The translations under genes were made by a program, and so were the position numbers. From assembly GCA_005888335.1 (NCBI GenBank), contig VAWY01000091.1, positions 1 through 29,429 on the forward strand: a DNA stretch of 29,429 nucleotides, in the 5' to 3' direction. The notes below the pieces were generated by a model. The model searched no databases and was not told where the DNA came from. It saw only the letters and a program-made list of their open reading frames with translations. This DNA is from Actinomycetota bacterium. Its GTDB lineage: Bacteria > Actinomycetota > Thermoleophilia > Solirubrobacterales > Solirubrobacteraceae. Shown one piece after another: positions 8,180 to 16,876 of the stretch; within the stretch, counting starts at the first letter, position 1, and each line of letters begins with the position of its first letter.

Positions 8180-8761
8180 ATGGCGGAGCATTCGCCCCAG
8201 CTCGACGAGATCCTCGACACGCTGAAGAAATGCGCGGCGGCGCTGCGCGACGCCGGCATCCCGTTCATGGTCGGCGGCGGGATCGCGGCGTGGGCGCGCG
8301 GCGGGCCGGAGTCGGTCAAGGACCTCGATCTGGTGGTCAAGCCGTCGGACGCCGAGACCGCGCTGGCGACGCTGGAGGGGGCCGGCCTGCGGGGCGAGCA
8401 CCCGCCGGAGGGCTGGCTGCTGAAGGCGTGGGACGGCGACGTGCTGGTCGACCTGATCTTCAAGCCGCAGGCCATCGAGGTCGACGACGACGCCTTCGCC
8501 CGCGCCGAGCCGCTCAACGTCAAGGCGATGGAGGTGCCGGTCATGCCGATCGCCGACGTGATGTGCTCGAAGCTGCTGGCGCTCAACGAGCGCTGGCTGG
8601 ACTACGACCAGCTGCTGCAGATGGCCCGCGCCTGCCGCGAGCAGATCGACTGGCAGGAGGTCCGCTCGCGGACGGCCCAGTCACCCTTCGCGCGCGCGTT
8701 CTTCGAGATCGTCGACGGTCTCGGGATCACCGGCGAGCACCCCGCGGTTTCCCAGCGATAG
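8180..8761 (+). CDS. Nucleotidyltransferase-fold protein (MNT/AbiEii-like)
   Basis: A 193-residue protein with the minimal nucleotidyltransferase pattern: GGG at 32-34 ([14 protein letters not shown]), then DLDLVV with Asp48 and Asp50, and a third acidic position in [10 protein letters not shown]. The middle segment, [20 protein letters not shown], matches the helical part of this superfamily, where related proteins transfer nucleotides to RNA or to proteins (some as antitoxins or toxins). There is no HEPN or other toxin partner next to it, so it is probably a solitary housekeeping-type member. AGGGG lies 6 nt before the ATG. The role is unknown. Confidence 0.75.
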   Translation: MAEHSPQLDEILDTLKKCAAALRDAGIPFMVGGGIAAWARGGPESVKDLDLVVKPSDAETALATLEGAGLRGEHPPEGWLLKAWDGDVLVDLIFKPQAIEVDDDAFARAEPLNVKAMEVPVMPIADVMCSKLLALNERWLDYDQLLQMARACREQIDWQEVRSRTAQSPFARAFFEIVDGLGITGEHPAVSQR

Positions 8762-8805
8762 GGTCGCGACGTTCTAGCCCCCAACCCCCGACAGAGGGAG
8801 CTTCC

Positions 8806-9411
<606 letters not shown>

Positions 9412-9433
9412 CTCCCGCGGCCGCTGCAGCATG

Positions 9434-9463
9434 CTCCCCGGCCGCGCGACCGCGGCCGGGGAG
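9434..9463 (+). terminator. Strong 13-bp hairpin after superoxide dismutase
   Basis: CTCCCCGGCCGCG and CGCGGCCGGGGAG form a perfect 13-bp stem with a 4-nt loop (CGAC), 22 nt after the stop. No T-run follows, which is common for terminators in very GC-rich actinobacteria. It is symmetrical and could act in both directions, but the only gene ending here is the superoxide dismutase gene. Confidence 0.75.
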
Positions 9464-9570
9464 GCGCATCTGAACGCGGACGTTTAGCACGCCGCGATCC
9501 GGGGCAGCACCAGCGGCCGTCAGCCGGCTCTGGGGGAGGGCCGGGGGAACTTCAGCAGGGAGGAGTCTTG

Positions 9571-10182
9571 ATGAGGAAGAGCTTCTCGGCGGCGTCTGTC
9601 GCCGCGCTCGTGCTCGTGCTCGTCGCCTTCGCCGCGCCGGCGTCCGCACAGTCCGGCGGCGGGTGCCAGCTCCAGGGGACGGCGGCCTTCAATCCGGGGC
9701 TGACCAACGCGGACGCGAACTTCAGCTACGGCTTCGGCGGCGACCTGACCGGCTGCCAGTCCAACCAGGCGGGCGCGCCCACGGCGGGCACGGTCGAGGC
9801 GGGCAAGGTCGTCACCGACCCGGCGACCGGCGAGCAGTTCCAGGAGCCTGTCCCGACGGGGACCGGCAGCTGCGCCAGCAGCACGACCACCGGGACCGCG
9901 ATCGTGAGGTGGAACGACGGCACGGCCACCGTGGTCCAGTACGCCACGACCGGGGCGGCCGCCGCCGTGCACCTCACGGGCAACGTGATCGACAGCGTGA
10001 CGCTGCCGGCCATCAACCCCGGCGTCGGCCAGCCGACCTCGATGACGATCACGACGACGCGCTACAACGGGCAGTCCGCGCTCGGCGTGCTCGCCTTCCA
10101 GCCGCCGGACCCGACCGCGTGCAACGCCGCGGGCGTCACCACCGCCGGGATCAGCGGGGTAATCGGCCTGGGCTCGCAGTAA
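9571..10182 (+). CDS. Secreted hypothetical protein
   Basis: A 203-residue protein with a clear signal peptide: basic MRKS, hydrophobic core VAALVLVLVAFAA, and likely cleavage after ASA before QSGGG (about residue 27). The mature part is rich in Thr, Gly and Ala and has four cysteines spaced to form two disulfides (near CQLQG, TGCQSNQ, GSCASS and ACNAAG). It looks like a small all-beta extracellular domain. I do not recognise a family. GGGAGGAG lies 5 to 6 nt before the ATG; the TTG just before it is less likely to be used. It faces the convergent hydroxylase gene, with 19 bp between the stop codons. Confidence 0.8.
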   Translation: MRKSFSAASVAALVLVLVAFAAPASAQSGGGCQLQGTAAFNPGLTNADANFSYGFGGDLTGCQSNQAGAPTAGTVEAGKVVTDPATGEQFQEPVPTGTGSCASSTTTGTAIVRWNDGTATVVQYATTGAAAAVHLTGNVIDSVTLPAINPGVGQPTSMTITTTRYNGQSALGVLAFQPPDPTACNAAGVTTAGISGVIGLGSQ

Positions 10183-10201
10183 GCAGCCGGCGCGAGCGGG
10201 G

Positions 10202-10840
10202 TCAGCTCGCCCGCCGCCGCGGCGTGGTCGCCGTGCGGAAGACGTGGTCCCACCACGGCGCGCTGACCCCGAAGCCGGTCGTGTCGTCCTGGAAGTGGTG
10301 GCGCATGTGCAGCTCGCGCAGCCGCTTGCCCCACCGCGACCGCGGCCGGTGGTGGTGCAGGTAGTAGTGGGTCATGTCGTAGAAGAGGTAGCCGCTCAGG
10401 AAGCCCGCCTCGAACGGCATCCACTCCGGCGCGCCGACGACCAGCACGAACAGCCCGGTGAACAGCAGGGCGAGCGGGATGCTCGCGCCCGGCGGCATGA
10501 CCAGCCGCTTGGGATCGTTGGGGTGATCGTGGTGGACGCCGTGGATGATCCAGTGCAGCCGCGCGCCGAGCGGGTGCTCGGGCTCGAAGTGGAAGACGAC
10601 CCGATGCAGCCAGTACTCGGTCAGCGTCCACACCAGGTAGCCCGCGACGAGCGCGGCCACGACGGCCCAAGCGGCCATCCGGCCGGCGGCCACCGCGAGC
10701 AGCAGCGCGATGACCGGCAGGTAGATGACCAGCGGGGTCGCCGGGTGCACGCGCGAGAGCCGGTCCAGCCACCGGTTCTCGAACATCGGGGGCGACGCGC
10801 GCAGCCGGTCGGTCCGTGACGTCGCGGAGGAGGCTTCCAT
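10202..10840 (-). CDS. Fatty acid hydroxylase superfamily membrane protein
   Basis: A 212-residue di-iron membrane enzyme of the sterol desaturase/fatty acid hydroxylase group. The histidine boxes are complete: His79 and His84 (EYWLHRVVFH), HGVHHDHP (100-106), HYYLHHH (158-164) and HMRHHF (178-182). They alternate with hydrophobic segments near residues 37-72 and 118-160. The pattern is closest to fatty-acid 2-hydroxylases that act on acyl chains of lipids. It is third in the minus-strand order GMC oxidase, aldehyde dehydrogenase, hydroxylase, with 34 bp before it, so it may be in that operon or have its own start. An ATG at residue 19 is an alternative start. Confidence 0.88.
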   Translation of the reverse strand: MEASSATSRTDRLRASPPMFENRWLDRLSRVHPATPLVIYLPVIALLLAVAAGRMAAWAVVAALVAGYLVWTLTEYWLHRVVFHFEPEHPLGARLHWIIHGVHHDHPNDPKRLVMPPGASIPLALLFTGLFVLVVGAPEWMPFEAGFLSGYLFYDMTHYYLHHHRPRSRWGKRLRELHMRHHFQDDTTGFGVSAPWWDHVFRTATTPRRRAS

Positions 10841-10874
10841 GCCCCGTATTCTGCCATCCCGGCCAGCGGGCCCG

Positions 10875-12311
10875 CTAACGCTGCAGCGCCTTGACCCCCA
10901 GGTACTCCTCGATCGCCAGGTAGCCGAGCTCGCGTCCGTGGCCGGACTGCTTGAAGCCGCCGAACGGCGCGAGCGGGTTGAACGCGGCGCCGTTGATCTC
11001 GACCTGACCGGTGCGGATCCGGCGCGCGACGCGCTCGGCGCGCTCCGGGTCGCCCGACCACACGCCGCCAGCGAGGCCGTAGACCGAGTCGTTGGCGATG
11101 CGGATCGCGTCGTCCTCTGAGTCGTATGGGATGATCGACAGGACCGGCCCGAAGATCTCCTCCCGGGCGATCGTCATCTCGTTGCGCACGTCGGAGAACA
11201 CCGTCGGGCGCACGTAGAAGCCGTGCTCGAGCCCCTCGGGCGCCTCGTCGCCGCCGGTGACCAGCCGCGCACCCTCCTCGACGCCCTTGCGGATGTAGCC
11301 GCGCACGCGCTCGCGCTGGACGTCGGAGACCAGCGGGCCCAGGCGCGTCGCCTCCCCGAACGGGTCGCCGGGCGTGAACGACTCCGCCACCGCCGCCGCG
11401 ATCTGCTCGGCCTCGGGGAGCTTGTCGCGCGGGACGAGCATGCGCGTCAGCGCGCTGCACGTCTGGCCCGAGTTCAGGAAGGCCTTGGCGACGCCGTCGG
11501 TGACGGCCGCCTGCAGCGGCGCGTCGTCGAGGATGACGTTGGCCGACTTGCCGCCGAGCTCGCAGGTCACGGGCTTGACGGTCTGCGCGGCGAGCTCGCT
11601 GACGCGCTTGCCGGCGCGCGTCGAGCCGGTGAACGAGACCGCGTCGATGCCCGGGTGCGCGGCGATCGCCTCGCCGACCACCTGCCCGTGGCCGGTGACG
11701 AGGTTGAAGACGCCGGGCGGGAGGCCGAGCTCGTCGAAGATCTCGGCGAGCACGAACGCGTTGAGCGGGACGACCTCGCTCGGCTTGAGGACCACGGTGC
11801 AGCCCGCGGCGATCGCCGGCGCCACCTTGGCGGCGATCTGGTGCAGCGGGTAGTTCCACGGCGTGATCGCGCCGACGACGCCGAGCGGCTCGCGCACGAC
11901 GAGGGAGTTGCCGACCTGCTCCTCCCAGACGACGTTCTCGATCTGCTGGGCCATCGACCCGAAGTCCATCGCCGGCAGGCCGGCCTGGATCATCTTCGAC
12001 AGCGCCAGCGGCATCCCGAGCTCGGACGCGATCAGCGCGGCGAGCTCGTCGGAGCGCTCCGCGAGCTTGGCCGCGATGCCCGCGCACGTGTCGGAGCGGA
12101 CCTGCAGCGGCGTGACGCTCCACGTGTCGAAGGCGTCGCGCGCGGCGGCGACGGCGCGGTCGACATCGGCCGGCGAGCCCTCGGGCACGCGCCCGATGAC
12201 CTCCTCGGTCGCCGGGTTGACGACGTGGATCGTCTTGTCGGTGGCGGGCTCCACCCACTCGCCGCCGATGTAGAGCTTGTCGCGGACGAGGATCTGCTCG
12301 GCGATCGCCAT
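10875..12311 (-). CDS. NAD(P)-dependent aldehyde dehydrogenase
   Basis: A 478-residue enzyme of usual family length that oxidises an aldehyde to the acid. The nucleophile is Cys285 in NSGQTCSA, the general base Glu251 in CELGGKS; the coenzyme-binding FTGST loop is at about 227-231 and PWNYP at 151-155, with EEIFGPV later. AAGGAG lies 9 nt before the ATG. The GMC oxidase gene ends only 13 nt upstream, so the two are surely cotranscribed and would work in sequence, alcohol to aldehyde to acid. The actual substrate is not known, although the GMC partner suggests a long-chain or hydrophobic aldehyde. Confidence 0.95.
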   Translation of the reverse strand: MAIAEQILVRDKLYIGGEWVEPATDKTIHVVNPATEEVIGRVPEGSPADVDRAVAAARDAFDTWSVTPLQVRSDTCAGIAAKLAERSDELAALIASELGMPLALSKMIQAGLPAMDFGSMAQQIENVVWEEQVGNSLVVREPLGVVGAITPWNYPLHQIAAKVAPAIAAGCTVVLKPSEVVPLNAFVLAEIFDELGLPPGVFNLVTGHGQVVGEAIAAHPGIDAVSFTGSTRAGKRVSELAAQTVKPVTCELGGKSANVILDDAPLQAAVTDGVAKAFLNSGQTCSALTRMLVPRDKLPEAEQIAAAVAESFTPGDPFGEATRLGPLVSDVQRERVRGYIRKGVEEGARLVTGGDEAPEGLEHGFYVRPTVFSDVRNEMTIAREEIFGPVLSIIPYDSEDDAIRIANDSVYGLAGGVWSGDPERAERVARRIRTGQVEINGAAFNPLAPFGGFKQSGHGRELGYLAIEEYLGVKALQR

Positions 12312-12324
12312 GTTCGGTGTCTCC

Positions 12325-14325
12325 TTACTTCGCGGTGGCGGCGGCGAGCGCCGTGTCGGGCGTCTCGGTGACGCCGGTGATCGCCTCCGCGGTGCGGTGG
12401 GCGAGGGCCATGATCGTGATCATCGGGTTGGTGCCCGAGGGCGTCGGGAACGCGCTCGCGTCGCCGATCCACACCCCGGGCGTGTCGTGCAGCTCGCCCC
12501 ACGGGTTGGCCACCGACGTCTGCGGGTCCGAGCCCATCCGGCACGAGCCCATCTGGTGGGCGGCGAAGAGCTGCATGCCGCCGGCGCGCGGAGCCATGCG
12601 GTTGACGCGGCTGATGAACGCCTCGAGGTTGTCGCCCGTGCGCCAGCGTGCGCCGCCGCTGCCCAGCGGCGCGATCTGCCGCGCGCCCGCGGTGTGGTGC
12701 AGGCGGATGATCGCGTCGTTGGCGCGGGCGTAGTTGCGCAGGTCGCGCTCGTCGGTGAGCGAGTACCACGGCACGCCCTGCCCGTTGGCGTCGAGCGTGA
12801 CGCGGCCGTGGCCGTGGTCGCGCAGCAGCGCGATGAACGTCCCGCCGTAGCGGAAGTCGGCCATCATCGTCTTGTGGTCCTCGGCGCTCGTGAAGGCGAG
12901 CGCCGAGCCCGCCAGCCCTGTCGTGTACTGGGCGCCCTCGATCAGGAAGCCGTAGCCGTCGTCGATGTTGGCGAACTCGTCGACCAGCCCGGCCTGCGGC
13001 GCGCCCCACCACGCCTCCATGTCCTCGCCGTACGTGCCGAGGAAGGCCCAGGCGGGGTGCAGGCGCAGGTAGTCGCCGGCCGCCGGGCCGCCGATGCCCG
13101 AGCGCAGCAGCAGCGCGGGGGACTCCAGCGCGCCGCCGGCGACGACGATGCGCGGCGACCTGACGGTGACGCGCGCGCTGCGGCCCGTCTCGGGGTCCGC
13201 GTAGCGCGCCTGCACGCCCGCCGCGCGGCCGTTCTCGACGAGCACGCGCTCGGCGAACGCGCGCACCATGACGTCGGCGCCGTGGTCGAGGGCGTCCTGC
13301 AGGTAGGTCTTCTGCGTCGAGCGCTTCGAGCCCGAGACGTCGCCGAAGCCCATGTAGCCGGCGGTCACCGGGTCGTAGGTGGCCGGGTCGGTGTTGCGCA
13401 GGATCGTCTTGAAGCTCCAGCCCAGCGCCTCGGCGCCCTCGCGCATCTTCTGGTGGATCTTGTTGAAGTCCGAGCAGGCGTCGTTGACGCCGAGGCGCGT
13501 GAAGATCGCGTCGAGGTGGCGGTCGAAGTCGGGGCCGTCGAGACCCTCGAGGCCGAACTCGCGCGCCCACTGCTCGCGCACCCACGGCTTCGTCTTCAGC
13601 GAGTTCGTCCAGTTGACGACCGTGCCGCCGCCCAGCGTGGCGCCGGCGAGCAGCGAGACGTTGAGGTCGCCGGTCGGCGTCGGGCCGCCGCGCCAGTAGA
13701 GGTCCTGGAAGGCCTTGAGCTCGAGCTGCGCGAAGTCCGACTCGTTGTAGTAGCCGCCCGCCTCGAGGACGAGGACCTTCAGGCCCGCCCTGGCGAGCGA
13801 GGCGGCGACGACGCCGCCGCCCGCGCCGGAGCCGACGACGACGGCGTCCGCCTCAAGGGTGATGTCGTCGCCGTCCGGGACGATCGGCGTGATCGGCCTG
13901 GCGACCTGCGGCGGCGCGGTGACCGGGCCGGGATAGCCGAACGTCGCCCAGTTGGGGTTCTGCCCGGTCTGCGGGTCGACCGGCATGCCGTAGTAGAGGA
14001 ACAGCGTCAGGCCGATGAGCGCGCCGACGCCGGCGGCGGCTTCCGGGCCGACGAGCGCGATGTTGCGCAGCAGCTGCTCGCGGGAGAGCTGGGAGTGGTC
14101 GCGGAAGTGCTGCTGGTCGAGGGCGTCGAGCAGCTCGAGCAGTCCGGCGCGGTTCTCCTCGGGCAGCGTGTCGAGCGTCTGCTCGAAGGCCTGGTCGACG
14201 CCGATGTCCGACGCCTTGCGCGCCCAGTGCCCGGTCGGATCGGGCGTGCGCGGGATCGACGGGACGACGGTGTCGCAGACCGCCCGCAGTGTGGCGCGCT
14301 GGTCGTCGGTCAGGGGCGTGGGCAT
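12325..14325 (-). CDS. GMC-family FAD alcohol oxidase/dehydrogenase (long-chain alcohol oxidase-like)
   Basis: A 666-residue GMC oxidoreductase. An N-terminal helical region of ~150 residues, resembling gluconate 2-dehydrogenase subunit 3/fatty-alcohol-oxidase N-domains, includes a hydrophobic segment ([12 protein letters not shown]) that may bind the membrane. The FAD Rossmann motif [10 protein letters not shown] begins near residue 165, followed by [14 protein letters not shown]. The C-terminal part has HQMGSCRMG and the [16 protein letters not shown] tail with the active-site region. The ATG at 14325 is preferred because GGAGGAG lies 9 nt in front; the ATG at 14343 would put that site inside the gene. 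The aldehyde dehydrogenase gene follows at once. Confidence 0.92.
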   Translation of the reverse strand: MPTPLTDDQRATLRAVCDTVVPSIPRTPDPTGHWARKASDIGVDQAFEQTLDTLPEENRAGLLELLDALDQQHFRDHSQLSREQLLRNIALVGPEAAAGVGALIGLTLFLYYGMPVDPQTGQNPNWATFGYPGPVTAPPQVARPITPIVPDGDDITLEADAVVVGSGAGGGVVAASLARAGLKVLVLEAGGYYNESDFAQLELKAFQDLYWRGGPTPTGDLNVSLLAGATLGGGTVVNWTNSLKTKPWVREQWAREFGLEGLDGPDFDRHLDAIFTRLGVNDACSDFNKIHQKMREGAEALGWSFKTILRNTDPATYDPVTAGYMGFGDVSGSKRSTQKTYLQDALDHGADVMVRAFAERVLVENGRAAGVQARYADPETGRSARVTVRSPRIVVAGGALESPALLLRSGIGGPAAGDYLRLHPAWAFLGTYGEDMEAWWGAPQAGLVDEFANIDDGYGFLIEGAQYTTGLAGSALAFTSAEDHKTMMADFRYGGTFIALLRDHGHGRVTLDANGQGVPWYSLTDERDLRNYARANDAIIRLHHTAGARQIAPLGSGGARWRTGDNLEAFISRVNRMAPRAGGMQLFAAHQMGSCRMGSDPQTSVANPWGELHDTPGVWIGDASAFPTPSGTNPMITIMALAHRTAEAITGVTETPDTALAAATAK

Positions 14326-14361
14326 GGGCGGCGTCTCCTCCACGGCGCGGACGATCGCGCC

Positions 14362-14388
14362 ACCGTAGCAAACGTGACGCAGGCGTCA
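14362..14388 (-). promoter_or_regulatory. Promoter with palindromic operator before the GMC oxidase gene
   Basis: On the minus strand TACGGT (14362-14367) fits a -10 box. Directly upstream, TGACG (14375-14379) and CGTCA (14384-14388) make a perfect inverted repeat with a 4-nt centre, covering the spacer and the edge of the -35. Such TGAC...GTCA dyads are typical binding sites of dimeric repressors such as TetR-family proteins. No regulator gene is adjacent, so the binding protein would be encoded elsewhere. Confidence 0.45.
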
Positions 14389-14404
14389 GCTTTTGGCGCC
14401 GGGG

Positions 14405-14629
14405 TCAGACGTCCGGCGTTGCCGTGCTCGTGCTGTCGGTGCCCTGGCGGTGGTGGCAGGGCCGGCCGTCGTGACGGGGGAGCGCGGTCGTCGAGCGCGC
14501 GGGTTGCATGAGCGTCTGCTCGGGCCTGGCCCGCGATGCGTGGTCGGCGTTCGCCATCGCGATGGCGGCGGGGATGCCGACCATGGCAAGTCCCGCGAGG
14601 GTGGCGGCGAGGCGAGGCACGCGGTTCAT
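14405..14629 (-). CDS. Small exported hypothetical protein (74 aa)
   Basis: The sequence opens with MNRVPRLAATLAGLAMVGIP, a basic tip and hydrophobic core typical of a signal peptide or anchor, with possible cleavage near AMANA-DHA. The mature part is only ~45 residues, rich in Arg, Ser, Thr and Pro, with a His/Cys cluster (HDGRPCHHRQ) that could bind metal. The very good ribosome-binding site AAGGAGGAGTC lies right before this ATG, which rules out the longer frame starting at 14662. No family is recognised. It is upstream of the GMC oxidase on the same strand, but that gene has its own promoter-like region. Confidence 0.65.
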   Translation of the reverse strand: MNRVPRLAATLAGLAMVGIPAAIAMANADHASRARPEQTLMQPARSTTALPRHDGRPCHHRQGTDSTSTATPDV

Positions 14630-14661
14630 GACTCCTCCTTGCGTCTGCCCGACACGTTGCA

Positions 14662-14673
14662 CCCCGGCCGGGG
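14662..14673. repeat. Perfect 12-bp palindrome CCCCGGCCGGGG between divergent genes
   Basis: The palindrome lies between the divergent small exported protein and VOC genes. On the minus strand TTGACG and CAACGT flank it with 17-nt spacing, so it would fill the spacer of a possible promoter for the small protein. It could be an operator, or only a chance GC palindrome. Confidence 0.35.
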
Positions 14674-14690
14674 CGGCGTCAAGCGACTCT

Positions 14691-14696
14691 TATTGT
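14691..14696 (+). promoter_or_regulatory. Candidate -10 box TATTGT before the VOC gene
   Basis: TATTGT ends 10 nt before the ATG at 14707. No Shine-Dalgarno sequence is present, so a leader of about 4 nt is predicted. Confidence 0.4.
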
Positions 14697-14706
14697 TCGG
14701 CGCGCC

Positions 14707-15057
14707 ATGTTTCTTCGCCTGACGAGCGTGACGATCGCCGTGCCGGCGGCCGACGTCGTCGCCGCGCGCGACTGGTACGGCCGCGTGCTCGGCCGTCCGC
14801 CGGACCATGAGGCGGCGCCGCGCGTCTTCGAATGGGAGCTCGTCTCCGGCGCCCACCTCCAGCTCTACGCCGACGAGCCGTCCGGCGAGGGCCAGACGCT
14901 GCGCCTCGGCGTCGACGACCTCGACGCGGCGATCGCGGTCCTGCGCGAGGCCGGCGCGGGCGTCGGCCCGCGCCACGAGTTTGCCGGCCATGTCGCCTTC
15001 TGCAGCTTCGACGACCCCTTCGGCAACCGCCTCTCGCTCTACCAGGTCCTGCACTGA
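14707..15057 (+). CDS. VOC (glyoxalase/bleomycin-resistance/dioxygenase) superfamily protein
   Basis: A 116-residue single VOC module pair. The first beta-alpha-beta unit, LTSVTIAVPAADVVAARDWYGRVLG, and the closing FDDPFGNRLSLYQV are characteristic of the glyoxalase-like fold. The metal-binding pattern of true glyoxalase I is not complete: no His is present on the first strand, and only Glu/Gln candidates are visible later. It may be a non-metal binding protein or a divergent lyase. The ATG at 14707 follows a TATTGT box by 10 nt. The tRNA-Gly gene begins 27 bp after the stop. Confidence 0.85.
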   Translation: MFLRLTSVTIAVPAADVVAARDWYGRVLGRPPDHEAAPRVFEWELVSGAHLQLYADEPSGEGQTLRLGVDDLDAAIAVLREAGAGVGPRHEFAGHVAFCSFDDPFGNRLSLYQVLH

Positions 15058-15065
15058 CCCCGGGC

Positions 15066-15071
15066 TATACT
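15066..15071 (+). promoter_or_regulatory. -10 box TATACT before tRNA-Gly
   Basis: TATACT is close to the TATAAT consensus and stands 13 nt before the mature tRNA 5' end, a normal distance for a short pre-tRNA leader. No clear -35 element is seen at 17 nt. Confidence 0.55.
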
Positions 15072-15084
15072 GGCGCGCGAGCGC

Positions 15085-15158
15085 GCGGCTGTAGCTCAGT
15101 TGGCTAGAGCGTCTGCTTGCCATGCAGAAGGTCGAGGGTTCGAGTCCCTTCAGCCGCT
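15085..15158 (+). tRNA. trnG: tRNA-Gly (anticodon GCC)
   Basis: The full cloverleaf can be drawn. The acceptor stem GCGGCTG pairs perfectly with CAGCCGC; the D-stem is GCTC/GAGC. The anticodon stem TCTGC/GCAGA encloses the loop TTGCCAT, with GCC at positions 34-36, which reads GGC glycine codons. The T-stem GAGGG/CCCTT surrounds TTCGAGT. The discriminator base is T, as usual for bacterial tRNA-Gly. CCA is not encoded (CTC follows). A -10 box is at 15066 and a terminator follows. Confidence 0.95.
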
Positions 15159-15165
15159 CTCGAGG

Positions 15166-15189
15166 AAGCCCTGCATAGCGCAGGGTTTT
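15166..15189 (+). terminator. Rho-independent terminator of tRNA-Gly
   Basis: CCCTGC and GCAGGG pair around the loop ATAGC, extended by AAG/TTT, and are followed by TTTT at 15186-15189. It starts 8 nt after the tRNA 3' end and is the most classical terminator in the window. The remaining 180 bases before the next gene show no supported coding sequence. Confidence 0.8.
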
Positions 15190-15356
15190 CGCGTTCTCGG
15201 GTGGTTGCCGAGCCCCGACAAGGCGCGGGTGCGAATCCACCGCACTCGACGACCCACTCGAATCGGCGCCGCGCAGGACCGTCGCGCACGCGACCCGGCC
15301 GGCGCCGCAGCGTGAGAACCGTCACAGAACGCTAGCGCGCGGCCGGAACGCTGACG

Positions 15357-15362
15357 TACAGT
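15357..15362 (+). promoter_or_regulatory. Candidate -10 box TACAGT (leaderless start of the monooxygenase)
   Basis: TACAGT ends 8 nt before the ATG at 15371, and there is no Shine-Dalgarno sequence. Transcription would begin within about 2 nt of the start codon. Confidence 0.45.
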
Positions 15363-15370
15363 CAAGCCTC

Positions 15371-16867
15371 ATGGAGGACGTCCGCGTTGCGATCGTCGGT
15401 GCGGGATTCGGCGGGCTCGGCGCCGCGATCCGCCTGCGCCAGGCGGGGATCGACGACGTGGTGGTGCTCGAGCGCCGCGACGATGTCGGCGGGACGTGGT
15501 GGGACAACACCTATCCGGGCTGCGCGTGCGACGTCCCGGCGCACCTGTACTCGTTCTCCTTCGCCCAGAACCCGGACTGGTCGCGGATGTTCGCGCCGCA
15601 GCCCGAGATCCTCGCGTACCTCCGGGGCGTCGCGCGCGAGCACGGCGTCCTGCCGCAGATCCGCTTCGGCACCGAGATGCGATCGGCCCGCTGGGACGCG
15701 GAGCAGCACCGGTGGCAGATCGAGACGGCGGACGGCGCGTTCGCCGCGCGCGTGCTGGTCACCGCCGCCGGCCCGCTGAGCGAGCCGTCGAAACCGGACA
15801 TCGCCGGGCTCGAGCGCTTCGAGGGCCCGATGTTCCACTCGGCCGAATGGGACCACGAGCACGACCTTCGCGGCCGGCGCGTCGCGGTGATCGGCACCGG
15901 CGCGTCGTCGGCGCAGTTCATCCCGCACGTGCAACCGCTCGCCGAGCACCTCACGGTCTTCCAGCGCACCCCGGCGTGGGTCTTCCCGCGCCTGGACTTC
16001 CCGCACCCGCCCGCGCTGCGCCGGGTCTTTCGCCGCTTCCCGCGGCTGCAGCGCGCGGTGCGCACGTTCGTCTACTACTTCGCCGAGACGCTCGTCTACG
16101 GCCTGACGAAGAACCCCAACGCGCTCAAGCCGAACGAGGCGATCGCGCGGTGGAACCTCCACCGGGCCATCGAGGACCCCGAGCTCCGGGCGAAGCTCAC
16201 GCCCGACTACCGCATCGGCTGCAAGCGGATCATCTTCGCCAACGACTACTTCCCCGCGCTCGCGCAGCCCAACGTCGACGTCGTCACCGCGCGCATCCGC
16301 GAGGTCGTCGCCGACGGCGTCGTCACCGAGGACGGCGTCCACCACCCCGCCGACACGATCATCCTCGGGACCGGCTTCAAGGTCTTCGCGCCTCCCGTCA
16401 TCGAGGGCATCGTCGGACGCGACGGACGCTCGCTCGGCGAGGTCTGGCGCGAGGGCGGCGCGCAGGCCTACCGCGGCACGGTCGTGGCCGGCTTCCCCAA
16501 CCACTTCCTGATCATCGGCCCGAACACCGGGCTCGGGAACAACTCGATGATCAACATCATCGAAGGCCAGCTCGACCTCGTCGTCGACGCGGTCGCCACG
16601 ATGGAGCGCGAGCGGCTCGCGAGCATCGCCGTGCGCCGCGAAGCCCAGGACGAGCACAACGCGATGATCCAGCGGCGCATGCACGGCACCGTGTGGACGG
16701 CCGGCGGCTGCAAGAGCTGGTACCTGGGCAAGGACGGCGTCAACCGGACGCTGTGGCCGGGCTACTCCAACGAGTTCAGGCGCTCGGTCGCGCGCTTCGA
16801 AGCGGCGGACTTCGAGCTCACCGCGCTCGACCGCCGGCCGGAGCCCGCGCCGGCGCAGGCCGCCTGA
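15371..16867 (+). CDS. Flavin-containing Baeyer-Villiger-type monooxygenase
   Basis: A 498-residue class B flavoprotein monooxygenase. It has the FAD Rossmann motif GAGFGG (10-15), GGTWWDNTYPGCACD (around 40-54, typical of Baeyer-Villiger enzymes), the fingerprint FxGxxxHxxxWD at residues 150-161 (FEGPMFHSAEWD), and the NADPH motif GTGASS (175-180). A late ATG motif is at LGTGFK. It would insert oxygen next to a ketone carbonyl, using NADPH and O2, in the cytosol. The ketone substrate (cyclic, steroid-like or linear) is not predictable. The start codon follows a TACAGT box by 8 nt. Nothing shows an operon with the next gene, which runs the other way with 9 bp between stops. Confidence 0.93.
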   Translation: MEDVRVAIVGAGFGGLGAAIRLRQAGIDDVVVLERRDDVGGTWWDNTYPGCACDVPAHLYSFSFAQNPDWSRMFAPQPEILAYLRGVAREHGVLPQIRFGTEMRSARWDAEQHRWQIETADGAFAARVLVTAAGPLSEPSKPDIAGLERFEGPMFHSAEWDHEHDLRGRRVAVIGTGASSAQFIPHVQPLAEHLTVFQRTPAWVFPRLDFPHPPALRRVFRRFPRLQRAVRTFVYYFAETLVYGLTKNPNALKPNEAIARWNLHRAIEDPELRAKLTPDYRIGCKRIIFANDYFPALAQPNVDVVTARIREVVADGVVTEDGVHHPADTIILGTGFKVFAPPVIEGIVGRDGRSLGEVWREGGAQAYRGTVVAGFPNHFLIIGPNTGLGNNSMINIIEGQLDLVVDAVATMERERLASIAVRREAQDEHNAMIQRRMHGTVWTAGGCKSWYLGKDGVNRTLWPGYSNEFRRSVARFEAADFELTALDRRPEPAPAQAA

Positions 16868-16876
16868 AGCCCCGCT

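Noticed and set aside
5024..8401. A 1125-residue minus-strand open frame.
   Set aside because: It is a shadow in a GC-rich frame, extremely rich in Arg, Ala and Gly without motifs, crossing three well-supported genes in another frame.
8180..8761. A type IV toxin-antitoxin pair (MNT/HEPN or AbiE) around the nucleotidyltransferase-like protein.
   Set aside because: No HEPN or other toxin-sized partner is adjacent: the neighbours are a divergent metallophosphoesterase and superoxide dismutase.
14626..15240. A minus-strand open frame across the VOC gene and tRNA, containing RLKGLEPSTFCMASRRSS.
   Set aside because: This phrase is the antisense translation of tRNA-Gly and a familiar false protein in databases. 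The frame covers a tRNA and the true VOC gene.
15224..15243. T-arm-like sequence GGGTGCGAATCCACC after the tRNA, perhaps a second tRNA or a tRNA fragment left by an integrated element.
   Set aside because: No matching acceptor, D or anticodon arm can be drawn, and the tRNA 3' end is not repeated elsewhere in the window, so there is no attachment-site evidence.
15104..15325. A minus-strand frame ending AAEGTRTLDLLHGKQTL.
   Set aside because: It is again antisense translation of the tRNA; no gene-like features otherwise.
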